DNA of 19,587 nt from Deltaproteobacteria bacterium (GTDB lineage: Bacteria > Bdellovibrionota_F > JAHFAK01). The notes under the pieces are model-generated. The model was not told where the DNA came from and did not search any database. It worked only from the letters and a program-made list of their open reading frames with translations. The stretch's first letter is position 1. The number at the start of each line of letters is the position of its first letter. The translations under genes and the position numbers were made by a program. Shown piece by piece: positions 6,239 to 14,258 of the stretch. The stretch lies in NCBI GenBank assembly GCA_023250585.1, contig JAHFAK010000031.1, forward strand, positions 1-19,587, read 5' to 3'.

Positions 6239-8557
6239 CTATGAATGGTCACATGGATCACCTTTGGTATCGCCATCGCTATCAAGCTGATCAGGATTCC
6301 AAATAGTAGGACAATTATCACATACATCACCTATCTTATCGTTGTCCTGATCTCTCTGTTCAAGATTAGATACATCAACACAATTGTCATCATTATTTTG
6401 TAGTCCATCCTTATCGTTATTCAGCTCTGAAGAACAATCATCAGCCCCCTGCTTATGATTTGGCTTTTTTGGACAATTATCACAAGCATCCCCAACTTTA
6501 TCACCATCGGAATCTTGCTGGTTTGCATTTGGTTGTTCAGGACAATTATCTCTCTTATATTCTACGCCATCGCCATCTGTATCTTTATAATTATCGCCTA
6601 CTTGTTGCTCTTCTTTTTTAAGCCTTGACATAATTTCATCTATCATTTTTATAAGCTCATCGAAGACGGCAGTGAGATTTTGATATTGGTCAAGTGGTTT
6701 AGAGTACCACCTGCTGAGGGACTCTCCTGGTAAAACATAATGAAGAATTAAATGTGGTGATGATGGTAAAACATCTTCTTGTGCGTAACCAAAAAAGATA
6801 GTTACAGTAATATCATTGATTACTAAGAAGTAAGCAGAACCATTAGGAGTGCTGCTCATTGCAACTTTATCATATTTTCTCTTTAAATAATATAATAACT
6901 TATCAAAAGCATTGTTAAGACGTACTTGATCACTACTGTTCTCATCTCCTTGATATTCCTCTAATGCATTTTTATATCGTTTTTCATTCAGTAAATCTTT
7001 TTCGACTAAAGTATTTCCAACTTGATTCTCGGTTGTTGTCTCACACGCATCACCGATTTCATTTCCATTAGAATCTTGCTGATCAGGGTTTGCAACTTCT
7101 GGACAATTATCATTTTTGCCAATTACTTCTACAGCTTTTACTGAATCGTCAGAAAGTTTATGATTAAGGTGCCACTTCTCTAAAAAGCCATCTCCGTAAC
7201 AAATGCCGTCCATATCGGAATCTTGATCTCCATCCTGAGGACAGGCATCGCAGACGTCACCTTCATTATCTCCATCACTATCTTCCTGCCCTGGATTCGA
7301 TATCGTTGGGCAATTATCAGAAGTATCTGCAATATTATCTCCATCTGAGTCTCCTTCTGTAATGGATGTTCCAGTGTTGGAAGGTATTGATCCTCGATCC
7401 TCTGCCGGTATCGAATCACACGCATCACCGATTCTATTTCCATCAGAATCTTGCTGATCGGGGTTTGCAACTTCTGGACAATTATCCAAAGGAACTTCTG
7501 CTAATCCATATTTTTTTATCAAATCTTCTGCGGTAAAACTCTTAAGATTATCATTCCTTTTCAGTTCATCAACGATAACTTTATTATCTATCGGTGTTTT
7601 GATGTGTGTAGAAAATACACCATCTTTATCAGGATCAATTGCGGGAAGATCAACTAAACAAAAGTCCATATCGATCTGGAATAAATATTTTTCTTTAAAT
7701 TTTGGTATATCTGACGTTTGCAGATATTGTTGAAATTCATCTACCTGCTCTTGGGTAAATGTGTAATCATTTTTCCAAGCTCCTCCCGTTTTTGAATGCT
7801 CTTCCATACATAAATTGAGAATGCCTATGTGCTCGCAAAATTTTTCATAAAGTTTTTGATTATCTTGAAGATATTGTGAAAGACCCGAACGGTTATTATC
7901 TGGAATATTTTTTTTATTATATCTTGCTGCGTCTGCCTCCGGTTTCAGATAAAAATCTTGAACTAATGATTCGTAATGTTCTTTACAAGATTCAACACTC
8001 AAGTCACCGATAGAAATAATTTTTTCGTATCCCTTCTTAAATGGCCAAGCTATTCCTTTCCCTACTACTTTTGCATTTTTTCCTTTATCCTTTGCGAAAT
8101 ACCAGGCAACTAATCCTCCTACCGTTACGATCCCAGCGGTTACAAGCCACATCCATGGATTTCCAACTGACCAGAATCCTCCGCCACCGCCTGATTCCGA
8201 ACGTGCCTTCGGAGGTTGAGTACCAGGCCAATTACTTGGATTTGGATCTTTTGGTTTCGGACAATCTGAACCTTGTGGATTCTTAATACACATTGGAGAT
8301 ATGCCAGGTGATGCTATGGTCCCTGTTCCTGCATTTCCTCCGTCGTTTTCATCAAGTGGAGCAGTAGGACCATTATTCTTTTGTCCTGAAGAACTAGCTC
8401 CTCCACCATTTCCAACTGGAGGAATATTCAATCCTCCACCGCCCTGTTGAGGAATAAAAGGAATTTGCTCTGTTTGAGTTTTACAACCCAAAATCATTCC
8501 CAACATTATTATAATTAATAAAGTAGCAATACCCGTCTTTTGTGGTATCTTACGCAT
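6239..8557 (-). CDS. Large lipoprotein with thrombospondin type 3 calcium-binding repeats
   Basis: The best start is the ATG at 8557, preceded by GGAGAGG; it opens a lipoprotein signal with lipobox ILGC and Cys25. The longer frame starting at 8593 would bury this signal. The 772-residue product then has a Gly/Pro-rich linker (about 26-130), a second hydrophobic segment (about 134-155, MWLVTAGIVTVGGLVAWYF), a soluble region (about 170-355), and at least six thrombospondin type 3 units in two clusters (about 360-515 and 635-772). These have the DNCP...NPDQQDSDGD..GDACD pattern whose Asp side chains bind calcium. The clusters are separated by a non-repeat domain of about 110 residues with a helix-rich end. 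Such proteins are surface or periplasmic and often structural or adhesive, so the role here is inferred only. A lipid anchor followed by a membrane segment is unusual. Confidence 0.85.
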   Translation of the reverse strand: MRKIPQKTGIATLLIIIMLGMILGCKTQTEQIPFIPQQGGGGLNIPPVGNGGGASSSGQKNNGPTAPLDENDGGNAGTGTIASPGISPMCIKNPQGSDCPKPKDPNPSNWPGTQPPKARSESGGGGGFWSVGNPWMWLVTAGIVTVGGLVAWYFAKDKGKNAKVVGKGIAWPFKKGYEKIISIGDLSVESCKEHYESLVQDFYLKPEADAARYNKKNIPDNNRSGLSQYLQDNQKLYEKFCEHIGILNLCMEEHSKTGGAWKNDYTFTQEQVDEFQQYLQTSDIPKFKEKYLFQIDMDFCLVDLPAIDPDKDGVFSTHIKTPIDNKVIVDELKRNDNLKSFTAEDLIKKYGLAEVPLDNCPEVANPDQQDSDGNRIGDACDSIPAEDRGSIPSNTGTSITEGDSDGDNIADTSDNCPTISNPGQEDSDGDNEGDVCDACPQDGDQDSDMDGICYGDGFLEKWHLNHKLSDDSVKAVEVIGKNDNCPEVANPDQQDSNGNEIGDACETTTENQVGNTLVEKDLLNEKRYKNALEEYQGDENSSDQVRLNNAFDKLLYYLKRKYDKVAMSSTPNGSAYFLVINDITVTIFFGYAQEDVLPSSPHLILHYVLPGESLSRWYSKPLDQYQNLTAVFDELIKMIDEIMSRLKKEEQQVGDNYKDTDGDGVEYKRDNCPEQPNANQQDSDGDKVGDACDNCPKKPNHKQGADDCSSELNNDKDGLQNNDDNCVDVSNLEQRDQDNDKIGDVCDNCPTIWNPDQLDSDGDTKGDPCDHS
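7041..7111. repeat. Internal direct repeat in the TSP3 gene, copy 1
   Basis: These 71 bases encode one thrombospondin type 3 unit. They match 7416-7486 in the same gene with four differences by eye, much closer than the other units resemble each other, which suggests a recent internal duplication or gene conversion. Confidence 0.8.
7416..7486. repeat. Internal direct repeat in the TSP3 gene, copy 2
   Basis: Partner of 7041-7111, same orientation, 375 bp away, which is a whole number of codons (125). It encodes the same NCPEVANPDQQDS unit. Confidence 0.8.
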
Positions 8558-8743
8558 ATAGGCCTCTCCACTTGTAGATAAAGCAAATTCCATGCCAATT
8601 TTTCTGATATTACTTTAATAAAATTACTTATAATTTCAAACTGTTATATGAATAATGTTTATTGAGTATTACATAACTGCGACATTTTCAAACCTTTTGC
8701 TTTTTTATAAAAAAATAGATACAAGTAAAAAATTTAAATGAAG
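8558..8743. other. AT-rich leader region upstream of the TSP3 lipoprotein gene
   Basis: This holds the Shine-Dalgarno GGAGAGG (read on the minus strand at about 8562-8568) and should carry the promoter of the lipoprotein gene. It is very AT-rich with many possible -10 hexamers, and I could not choose a convincing -35/-10 pair. No ORF or RNA gene is supported. It ends where the 301-bp repeat element starts. Confidence 0.4.
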
Positions 8744-9044
8744 GTACCAGCTCAGTTAATAAGAGAGTAAGGGAGTAGGTGTGAAAAAATCAAGAGAGAG
8801 CTGCATTTTCTGAAAAAGAGCGATGGAAAACTAAAATGTCCAAATCGACTGTCATTGCGAAAACCTGAAGGGTTTGAAGCAATCTCTTCCTACATATGTA
8901 GGATTGCGGAGTTTATCCCGAACCTGCTTGAGATTGCTTCGTCGGACAAGAAAACGTGTCCTCCTCGCAATGACAGAAGACCGCACGTTGTCATTTCGAG
9001 CGTCTGCGAGAAATCTCAGTTTTTCACACCTTCTGAGGGAGTAC
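8744..9044. repeat. 301-bp non-coding repeat element with nested palindromes and GTAC ends
   Basis: The left end GTACCAGCTCAGTTAATAAG matches the end of the 158-bp repeats. The right end CTGAGGGAGTAC (9033-9044) is a related inverted end, and both sides carry AGGTGTGAAAAA next to the end in inverted orientation (near 8776 and 9019-9030). Inside, GTCATTGCGA (8851-8860) pairs with TCGCAATGAC (8965-8974), and GAAGCAATCTC (8876-8886) pairs exactly with GAGATTGCTTC (8930-8940). A short TACATATGTA palindrome and a GGACA/TGTCC stem add smaller hairpins. The GTCATTGCGA...GCAATCTC type of palindrome is widespread between genes in many bacterial genomes. Short ORFs on both strands here have no coding signature. 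It ends 17 bp before the RND gene, so its right end may contribute to that gene's leader. Confidence 0.75.
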
Positions 9045-9061
9045 ACATGAAGGATTAATGA

Positions 9062-11503
9062 ATGAAAAAATATGTAAAAAAAATTGTTCGATTCACCGAA
9101 TATTTATTCGATAAGAAATGTCAATCAATCTACGTTGGGTTTCTTGAAAAACACTACCTCCTCATTATTATTCTTGCGTTTTTATTGTCAGGGGTAAGCT
9201 TCTACTACGGAAAAAATATTAAGCTCCGCGCAAACTTTGCGGATCTTTTACCCGATAATACAAAAAGCGTCACCATGTTACATAAAGTTGAGAAAGAAGT
9301 CGGCGGAGTTGCTATCCTAACTCTCGTTGTTGAATCCCCTGATCTTAATCAATCAAAAGCTTTCGCCGAAAAAGTTGCACCGCAAATTCAAGCACTCGAT
9401 ACCGTAGATTTTGTGTATTATAAAATCGATAAGTCCTTTTTCAAAAAAAACAAAATTCTCTATGCTGACCTTGAAGATTTGAAAGATGTCAAAAATCGAC
9501 TTGAAGAAAAAATTAAAACAGAAAAACTGAAACAATCAGGACTGTATCTTAATTTATTTGAAGATGAGGACGAAAAAAGTGATAAAATGTTTAATTTTGA
9601 GGATCTCGAAGCGAAGTATAAAAATAAATATAATCAGGATTACCTCGTTGACGAAAAAAATAATGTCCTTGCTATAATCATTAAACCTAAAGGGGATACA
9701 AGCAATATAAATTTTTCACGAAAGCTGATTAATACCATCATGGAAATTGGGAAAGCTAATCATCCAGAAAGCTTTCATCCTGCAATGAAACTCTCAATCG
9801 CTGGAAGTTTCAAAAAACAAATAAAGCAACATGATACTATTCTCAAAGATTTAAAACAATCTGGAGGAATCGCCTTAATTGTTGTTGCAATTCTCTTATC
9901 CCTTTTTCTTAAAGGCATTGTTCCCGTAATCATAGCAATTCTTCCGCTTGTCATGGGAATCGTATGGACTATGCTTTTTACAGCCCTCAGTATTGGATAC
10001 GTGAATATGCTGACAGGCTTTTTATTTGCAATTCTCTTAGGGCTCGGTATTGAATCAGGAATACATATTGTCTCTCGTTATCAAGAAGAGCGATCACGGA
10101 ATGCTTCACCTCATACAGCGCTTACGATAACATTAAGTAAGACGGGGAAAGCCGCGCTTACATCATTGCTCTCTACAGCAGTGTCATTTTATTCACTCAT
10201 GTTTACCGATTTTAAAGGTTTTTCGCAGCTTGGTTTCATTACTGGCACAGGACTCATGATGTATCTGCCCGCTATGTATATTGTGCTCCCTTCCCTCCTT
10301 ATTTTTGCTGAAAAAATGAAGCTCTTAAAAATGAAACCATTTAAAATAAATCCAATGCTTTTCGAAAAACCACTTCCGCTGCCACGAATTTTCCTTTCTA
10401 TGAGCATTTTTCTAACCATCGCTGCTCTTATTCTTTTAATATTTCACAAAGTCGATTTTGAGTACAACTTCAAAAACCTTACGAATAAAGATGAAGTCGA
10501 AGAAAAAATATCAACAAAGGTAAATAAGATTTATAAAAAATCGATTAGCCCCGCTGTAATTATGACTGATTCGCTTGAAGATATTAAAGCAGTCGATGAC
10601 TATTTCAAAAATTACATTAAACACGATACCACACGAACCATTGATACGGTCTGGACAATCTTCTCTTTTTTACCATCTGAACAAGATCAAAAACTCGCCG
10701 TTATTAGTAATATCCGAACTCTGCTCGGCGACAAAACTTTGAAGCTCGTTGAAGATAAAAAAAATAAAATGAAAATAGATGAATTCAGAAAAATGCTCGC
10801 CGTTGAGAAGTTAACGATCGATAATCTTCCTGATTATATCAAAAAAATATTTACTACACGAAATGGAAAACTCGGAACTTTTGGATACATTTTTTCTAAT
10901 GTTCAACTCTGGGATGTCTTAGAAGCTAAAGCGTTTGCCGATGACGTACGTGAGGTCAAAGCGAATGGCAAAACATTCTATACCTCGGGTAATCCTATCA
11001 TTTTAGTTGATACCGTCGAAAGCATGATTCGAGATGGTAAAATTGCTATTATTCTTGCACTGTCCGTGATCTTTCTTTTGATTCTATTGGATTTCCAAAG
11101 TTTCCGACTTGCGTTTCTTATTCTTGTTCCTCTCATCGGAGGAATTTTGTGGATGCTCCTCATCATGTACCTTTTTGATATAAAACTTGGATTCTTCAAT
11201 ATGATCATATTGCCAATTCTCTTGGGCATCGCAGTTGATAATGGAATTCACTTCGTTCATCGATATCTTGAAAATCCAACAAGAAGAAATCTATTAAGTG
11301 TTGTGAAATATACGGGCGGTGCTATTATCATGTGTACAGCGACGAATATTGCAGGGTTCGTTGGGCTTCTTTTCTGTGAACATCAAGGCTTGCGATCAAT
11401 TGGCGTGCTTGCAGTGATCGGCTTACTCACCTGCTTACTTGCCTCATTCATCTTCCTTCCTTCAATTTTACAACTTCTAGAAAATCGAAAAAATGGAATT
11501 TAA
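9062..11503 (+). CDS. RND superfamily / MMPL-type exporter
   Basis: An inner-membrane proton-driven transporter of the RND/MMPL type. The 813 residues show the duplicated RND layout: TM1 (about 31-49), a large periplasmic loop starting LRANFADLLPDNTKS (about 50-265), TM2-6 (about 267-425), TM7 (about 442-462), a second periplasmic loop (about 463-655), and TM8-12 (about 660-808). The two halves carry matching motifs GLGIESGIHIVSRY and GIAVDNGIHFVHRY at the TM4 and TM10 positions, typical of the MMPL/hopanoid-exporter (HpnN-like) branch and not of AcrB drug pumps. No outer-membrane channel or fusion-protein gene is adjacent, so substrate export (lipids are the usual guess) is unproven. The AAGGA at 9050-9054 supports the ATG at 9062. 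Confidence 0.9.
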   Translation: MKKYVKKIVRFTEYLFDKKCQSIYVGFLEKHYLLIIILAFLLSGVSFYYGKNIKLRANFADLLPDNTKSVTMLHKVEKEVGGVAILTLVVESPDLNQSKAFAEKVAPQIQALDTVDFVYYKIDKSFFKKNKILYADLEDLKDVKNRLEEKIKTEKLKQSGLYLNLFEDEDEKSDKMFNFEDLEAKYKNKYNQDYLVDEKNNVLAIIIKPKGDTSNINFSRKLINTIMEIGKANHPESFHPAMKLSIAGSFKKQIKQHDTILKDLKQSGGIALIVVAILLSLFLKGIVPVIIAILPLVMGIVWTMLFTALSIGYVNMLTGFLFAILLGLGIESGIHIVSRYQEERSRNASPHTALTITLSKTGKAALTSLLSTAVSFYSLMFTDFKGFSQLGFITGTGLMMYLPAMYIVLPSLLIFAEKMKLLKMKPFKINPMLFEKPLPLPRIFLSMSIFLTIAALILLIFHKVDFEYNFKNLTNKDEVEEKISTKVNKIYKKSISPAVIMTDSLEDIKAVDDYFKNYIKHDTTRTIDTVWTIFSFLPSEQDQKLAVISNIRTLLGDKTLKLVEDKKNKMKIDEFRKMLAVEKLTIDNLPDYIKKIFTTRNGKLGTFGYIFSNVQLWDVLEAKAFADDVREVKANGKTFYTSGNPIILVDTVESMIRDGKIAIILALSVIFLLILLDFQSFRLAFLILVPLIGGILWMLLIMYLFDIKLGFFNMIILPILLGIAVDNGIHFVHRYLENPTRRNLLSVVKYTGGAIIMCTATNIAGFVGLLFCEHQGLRSIGVLAVIGLLTCLLASFIFLPSILQLLENRKNGI

Positions 11504-11569
11504 TTCACATGGGCAGAGCTTAGGGTTATTTATCTAGAGGACATACCCATACCAGTTTTATTCATCAAA

Positions 11570-11971
11570 TCATTTTAATAATGAAAGAGCTATCCAATGT
11601 TCTCTATGTTTGAATGTGACTAAGAATTTTTCTAAAATATCTAATCCTAATAGACCGTCAATATCATATTGTTCGGGAAGATCAAAACAGGCTACTTCAA
11701 TATTTTTAAACTCAAAGTTTAAGATCGATATTTGATTAATTATAAGAGTATACCCCATTTCAATACCAATTATAGAGCCTGTACGAATTTTTTTACTCAT
11801 CTTATTAGATCCATACCCCAAAGAATCAGTTAAATCTGTTGAAATGATAGTTCGATAAGCGCCAGGATCAAAGACAAAAGTAACATTTCTATTGCCAAGA
11901 GGTCCGTGTATTCTGCCTGGCAAGAGAATTACATTCTGATTCAAATCATACGAATATTTAATTTTTTTCAT
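11570..11971 (-). CDS. Retropepsin-like aspartic protease
   Basis: This single-domain protein of 133 residues has a pepsin-type active-site loop FVFDPGAYRTIIS with Asp35 as the likely catalytic residue, and the downstream hydrophobic-hydrophobic-Gly element DGLLGLDIL (105-113) that supports the loop in clan AA proteases. Such proteins work as homodimers, each giving one Asp. The usual DTG/DSG is DPG here, so the hydroxyl residue after the Asp is lost; activity should not be taken for granted. There is no signal peptide, so it is probably cytoplasmic. Its start overlaps the stop of the 73-residue gene by four bases (ATGA), implying translational coupling. Gene order hpt - ridA - small gene - protease suggests one transcript. 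Confidence 0.75.
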   Translation of the reverse strand: MKKIKYSYDLNQNVILLPGRIHGPLGNRNVTFVFDPGAYRTIISTDLTDSLGYGSNKMSKKIRTGSIIGIEMGYTLIINQISILNFEFKNIEVACFDLPEQYDIDGLLGLDILEKFLVTFKHREHWIALSLLK

Positions 11972-12189
11972 TTGGTTAAAAAGAATGGTCCTGAAATCTT
12001 GCCCGTATAGCGAATGGCTAAATCTTTATTTGAAAAGTGTTTCCGAATGAATGAATAAAATGTTTTACGATTTTTTGCATGATAAATAACTTCTCCTTTT
12101 ATAACATCGCCTACCGCACTTTCCTCCCATTTATCCATTGCAATCCACATATCATTAAATTCTCTCTTTATTTGCTTCCATGTCTGCAT
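11968..12189 (-). CDS. Small protein coupled to the retropepsin-like protease
   Basis: 73 residues, no signal peptide or membrane segment. A WIAMDKWEE stretch near the N-terminus, then GEVIYHAKNRKTFYSFIRKHF and a hydrophobic end (DLAIRYTGKISGPFFL), loosely recall DUF5678-type small proteins, which I remember as partners of retropepsin-like genes. The match is weak and from memory. An AAGGA lies about 13 bases before the ATG. It starts 16 bp after ridA and its stop overlaps the next start as ATGA. The tight coupling suggests a functional pair (substrate, chaperone or antitoxin-like partner of the protease), but this is inference. Confidence 0.6.
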   Translation of the reverse strand: MQTWKQIKREFNDMWIAMDKWEESAVGDVIKGEVIYHAKNRKTFYSFIRKHFSNKDLAIRYTGKISGPFFLTK

Positions 12190-12205
12190 ACTATTTTTTT
12201 CGTCC

Positions 12206-12589
12206 TTAATGCGAGATCGCTATAACTTCAATTTCTATAGCAGCACCCAAAGGCAAATTTGATACTTCTACGCAACTCCGCGCAGGTTTTGAGTCTTCGA
12301 AATAGAGAGAATACACTTCATTAAATTTTTGAAAATCGCTCATGGTTTTGAGAAACACCGTTACTTTGATTACTTCTTTTAGTGAGCATTTAGTAGCCTC
12401 AAGAATTTCTTTGAGATTATCCAATACTCGTCTCGTTTGAATTTCAATTGATCCATTGACAAGTGTGTTTGTCTTTGGGTCAATGGCGATTTGTCCTGAA
12501 GTAAAAAGAAGCTTTCCATATTTAATTGCTTGTGAATATGGTCCTATGGGCCGGGGTGCCCGGTCGGTATTAATTATTATTTTTTCCAT
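12206..12589 (-). CDS. ridA: RidA family reactive enamine/imine deaminase
   Basis: RidA hydrolyses reactive 2-aminoacrylate-type enamines and imines made by PLP enzymes and protects the cytoplasm. The 127-residue protein matches the family end to end: [12 protein letters not shown] at 11-22, [12 protein letters not shown], the helix [26 protein letters not shown], and PARSCVEV with Arg104 as the substrate carboxylate-binding residue, followed by the conserved acidic position in the IEIEVIAI strand. Size and motif order are normal, and it should form a trimer. The start is set by AAGGAGG seven bases upstream of the ATG. It lies 11 bp downstream of hpt. Confidence 0.93.
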   Translation of the reverse strand: MEKIIINTDRAPRPIGPYSQAIKYGKLLFTSGQIAIDPKTNTLVNGSIEIQTRRVLDNLKEILEATKCSLKEVIKVTVFLKTMSDFQKFNEVYSLYFEDSKPARSCVEVSNLPLGAAIEIEVIAISH

Positions 12590-12600
12590 GAAAATCCTCC

Positions 12601-13119
12601 TTATGTTTCAAGATATCCAACATAATCTAAATTTCTCATAAACCCTTTATAGTCGAGGCCATAACCTATAACAAATTTATCTTCGATAGTAAATCCCTTG
12701 TAATCGATTTTGATTTTATTTTTGACATTCACCGGCTTTTCTAAAAATGCACAAACTTTTAATGATCGAGGTTTTTTTGTTTGAAGATTTTTTAATATAT
12801 ATTCCATCGTAAGGCCGCTATCAATAATATCTTCAACGACTAAAACATCATGGCCTTCAATGGAATGGGAAAGATCTTTGATTATTTTTACCCCACCCGA
12901 TGATTTTGTATCATCGCCATACGTCGATACTTCAACGAAATCGATAAAAAGAGGCACGTGAATTTGACGAATTAAATCAGCAAGAAATACAATTGACCCT
13001 TTCAATATACCAATTACGGTAATAGTCGTACCCGAATAATCTCGATTAATTTCTTGCCCCAACGCTTCCACGCGCTCATGAATTCTTTCTTTTGTGATTA
13101 ATACTTTTGGTTTCTCCAT
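12601..13119 (-). CDS. hpt: Hypoxanthine phosphoribosyltransferase
   Basis: The enzyme converts hypoxanthine (and usually guanine) with PRPP to IMP or GMP in purine salvage. The PRPP-binding loop [13 protein letters not shown] lies at 92-104 with the paired acids Glu96 and Asp97. The early loop ILKGS (38-42), the flexible-loop STYG (65-68) and the base-binding [22 protein letters not shown]-terminus region are also present. Length 172 is typical. It is the first gene of the minus-strand run hpt - ridA - small gene - protease. The 120-bp region upstream is shared with the divergent ribbon-helix-helix gene. On the minus strand a TATTAT (13144-13149) could be a -10, but no good -35 is seen, and there is no Shine-Dalgarno. 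Confidence 0.95.
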   Translation of the reverse strand: MEKPKVLITKERIHERVEALGQEINRDYSGTTITVIGILKGSIVFLADLIRQIHVPLFIDFVEVSTYGDDTKSSGGVKIIKDLSHSIEGHDVLVVEDIIDSGLTMEYILKNLQTKKPRSLKVCAFLEKPVNVKNKIKIDYKGFTIEDKFVIGYGLDYKGFMRNLDYVGYLET

Positions 13120-13186
13120 GAAACAAAAAATATCTCATGCCCTATAATATAAATCTATATTTTTTACTAACAGACAGATCTTATTA

Positions 13187-13233
13187 TTTGTCATTACAAA
13201 TGTATTGACAAATATTGACATCTATGATATTCT
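13187..13233 (+). promoter_or_regulatory. Putative promoter and operator of the RHH/nucleotidyltransferase cassette
   Basis: TTGACA (13205-13210) and TATTCT (13228-13233) are spaced by 17 bp. Transcription would begin about at the ATG at 13240, so the message may be leaderless, which fits the lack of a Shine-Dalgarno. A 7-bp inverted repeat, TTTGTCA (13187-13193) and TGACAAA (13206-13212), overlaps the -35, and TTGACA recurs at 13215-13220. This arrangement would let a ribbon-helix-helix dimer repress its own promoter. Read by eye, not tested. Confidence 0.5.
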
Positions 13234-13239
13234 TAATTT

Positions 13240-13740
13240 ATGAGAATAAAGAATAATAAATCTGAACACTTACAAATCAGAATTACCGCCGAAGCTAAGA
13301 AAAAACTCTTTCAGCTTGCGAAAGTAAACAACATGACATTATCTGAATGGATTTTATCTAAGCTCTCCATTGAAAATTCACCTTATACTATTCAAAGCAT
13401 TTACGAAGAATTATCGAAAAAACACAATCAAGCATTTGCATATGTACAATTACATGATCTTCTCATGAAGGTCTCTCCTCAACTGTGGGATGATTTTGTA
13501 TCTATTCGTCCACACAATCTTGAATGCGAAACCATGGCATATACAGCTTCAATGATTGAGAGAGCCGCTCAAATGAGGGGACTAACACAACCTCCCTGGA
13601 TAAGAGAAGTAGAAACATGCTCTCCACCTTATTTTGCAACTAACTTACAAACTCTTAGGCTCTATCTTCTGATCAACTCGCCGGTAGCATTTAGAAAAAG
13701 AAATATTTTCATTGATTCAAGCACAGGAGATAGAGTGTGA
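13240..13740 (+). CDS. Ribbon-helix-helix protein, probable antitoxin/regulator of the downstream nucleotidyltransferase
   Basis: Residues 10-42 (LQIRITAEAKKKLFQLAKVN, then a NMTLSEWILSKL helix) have the beta-strand-helix-helix pattern of Arc/CopG-type DNA-binding antitoxins. The remaining 120 residues form a larger domain ending in PPWIREVE...LRLYLLINSPVAFRKRNIFID, a pattern I remember from proteins encoded directly upstream of DUF6036 nucleotidyltransferases. The next gene starts inside this one's stop codon (GTGA overlap at 13737-13740), so they are translationally coupled. Upstream is a good promoter with an inverted repeat over the -35, consistent with autoregulation. Antitoxin function is inferred from domain and layout, since no toxicity is shown by sequence. 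Confidence 0.75.
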   Translation: MRIKNNKSEHLQIRITAEAKKKLFQLAKVNNMTLSEWILSKLSIENSPYTIQSIYEELSKKHNQAFAYVQLHDLLMKVSPQLWDDFVSIRPHNLECETMAYTASMIERAAQMRGLTQPPWIREVETCSPPYFATNLQTLRLYLLINSPVAFRKRNIFIDSSTGDRV

Positions 13741-14258
13741 AAATACTTTTGGACAAAAAAACCATTCTCGAACTTTTTAATGCCTTAAACCAAAAACTCC
13801 ACAAAGAAAATGTCCAAGGAGAATTGTATTTAGTTGGAGGAGCTGTTATGTGCCTAAACTTTAATACACGGCCATCAACACTAGATATCGATGGCTATTA
13901 TGCACCAAAAACAAAAATAAAAGAAGCTGCGCAAAAAGTAGCTGAAGAGTTTAATATTAATACTGATTGGCTCAACGATGCCGTAAAAGGTTTTTTAAGT
14001 CCTCATGGAAATTTTTCAGAATATTTAGAGCTGTCTCATTTAAAAATATTTTGCGCACATCCCGAGTATTTATTAGCAATGAAATGTCTCTGCATGCGAT
14101 TAGGCAAAGAATTTCATGACGAATCAGACATACGCTATCTTCTCAGATATTTGAACATAACAAAATCCGAAGATGCTCTTAAAATTATCGAAAAATATTA
14201 TGATCAAAAACTCATCCCTCAAAAAACCTTCTACGCTTTAGAAGAATTACTTTCGTGA
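13737..14258 (+). CDS. DUF6036-like nucleotidyltransferase, putative toxin partner
   Basis: The 173-residue protein has the minimal nucleotidyltransferase core: YLVGGAVMCL with Gly34-Gly35 followed by RPSTLDID with Asp50 and Asp52, the GG...DxD metal-binding pattern of the DNA polymerase beta-like fold. Downstream, LKIFCAHPEYLLAMKCLCMR and DESDIRYLLRYL match the helical part of the DUF6036/AbiEii-related families, where a Lys follows the sheet and an Asp-rich helix ends the domain. Related enzymes in toxin-antitoxin systems transfer nucleotides to tRNA or protein; the target here is unknown. It starts with GTG inside the stop of the RHH gene. Its 3' end overlaps the convergent comEA-like gene by 12 bp. 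Confidence 0.75.
   Translation: MKILLDKKTILELFNALNQKLHKENVQGELYLVGGAVMCLNFNTRPSTLDIDGYYAPKTKIKEAAQKVAEEFNINTDWLNDAVKGFLSPHGNFSEYLELSHLKIFCAHPEYLLAMKCLCMRLGKEFHDESDIRYLLRYLNITKSEDALKIIEKYYDQKLIPQKTFYALEELLS

Noticed and set aside
8851-8974. CRISPR-like or structured RNA reading of the palindromes
   Set aside because: The arms are nested inverted repeats within one unit, not direct repeats with spacers, and fit a common intergenic palindrome type.
8852-9058. Short ORFs on both strands in the 301-bp element
   Set aside because: They lie wholly in palindromic repeat sequence and look non-coding.
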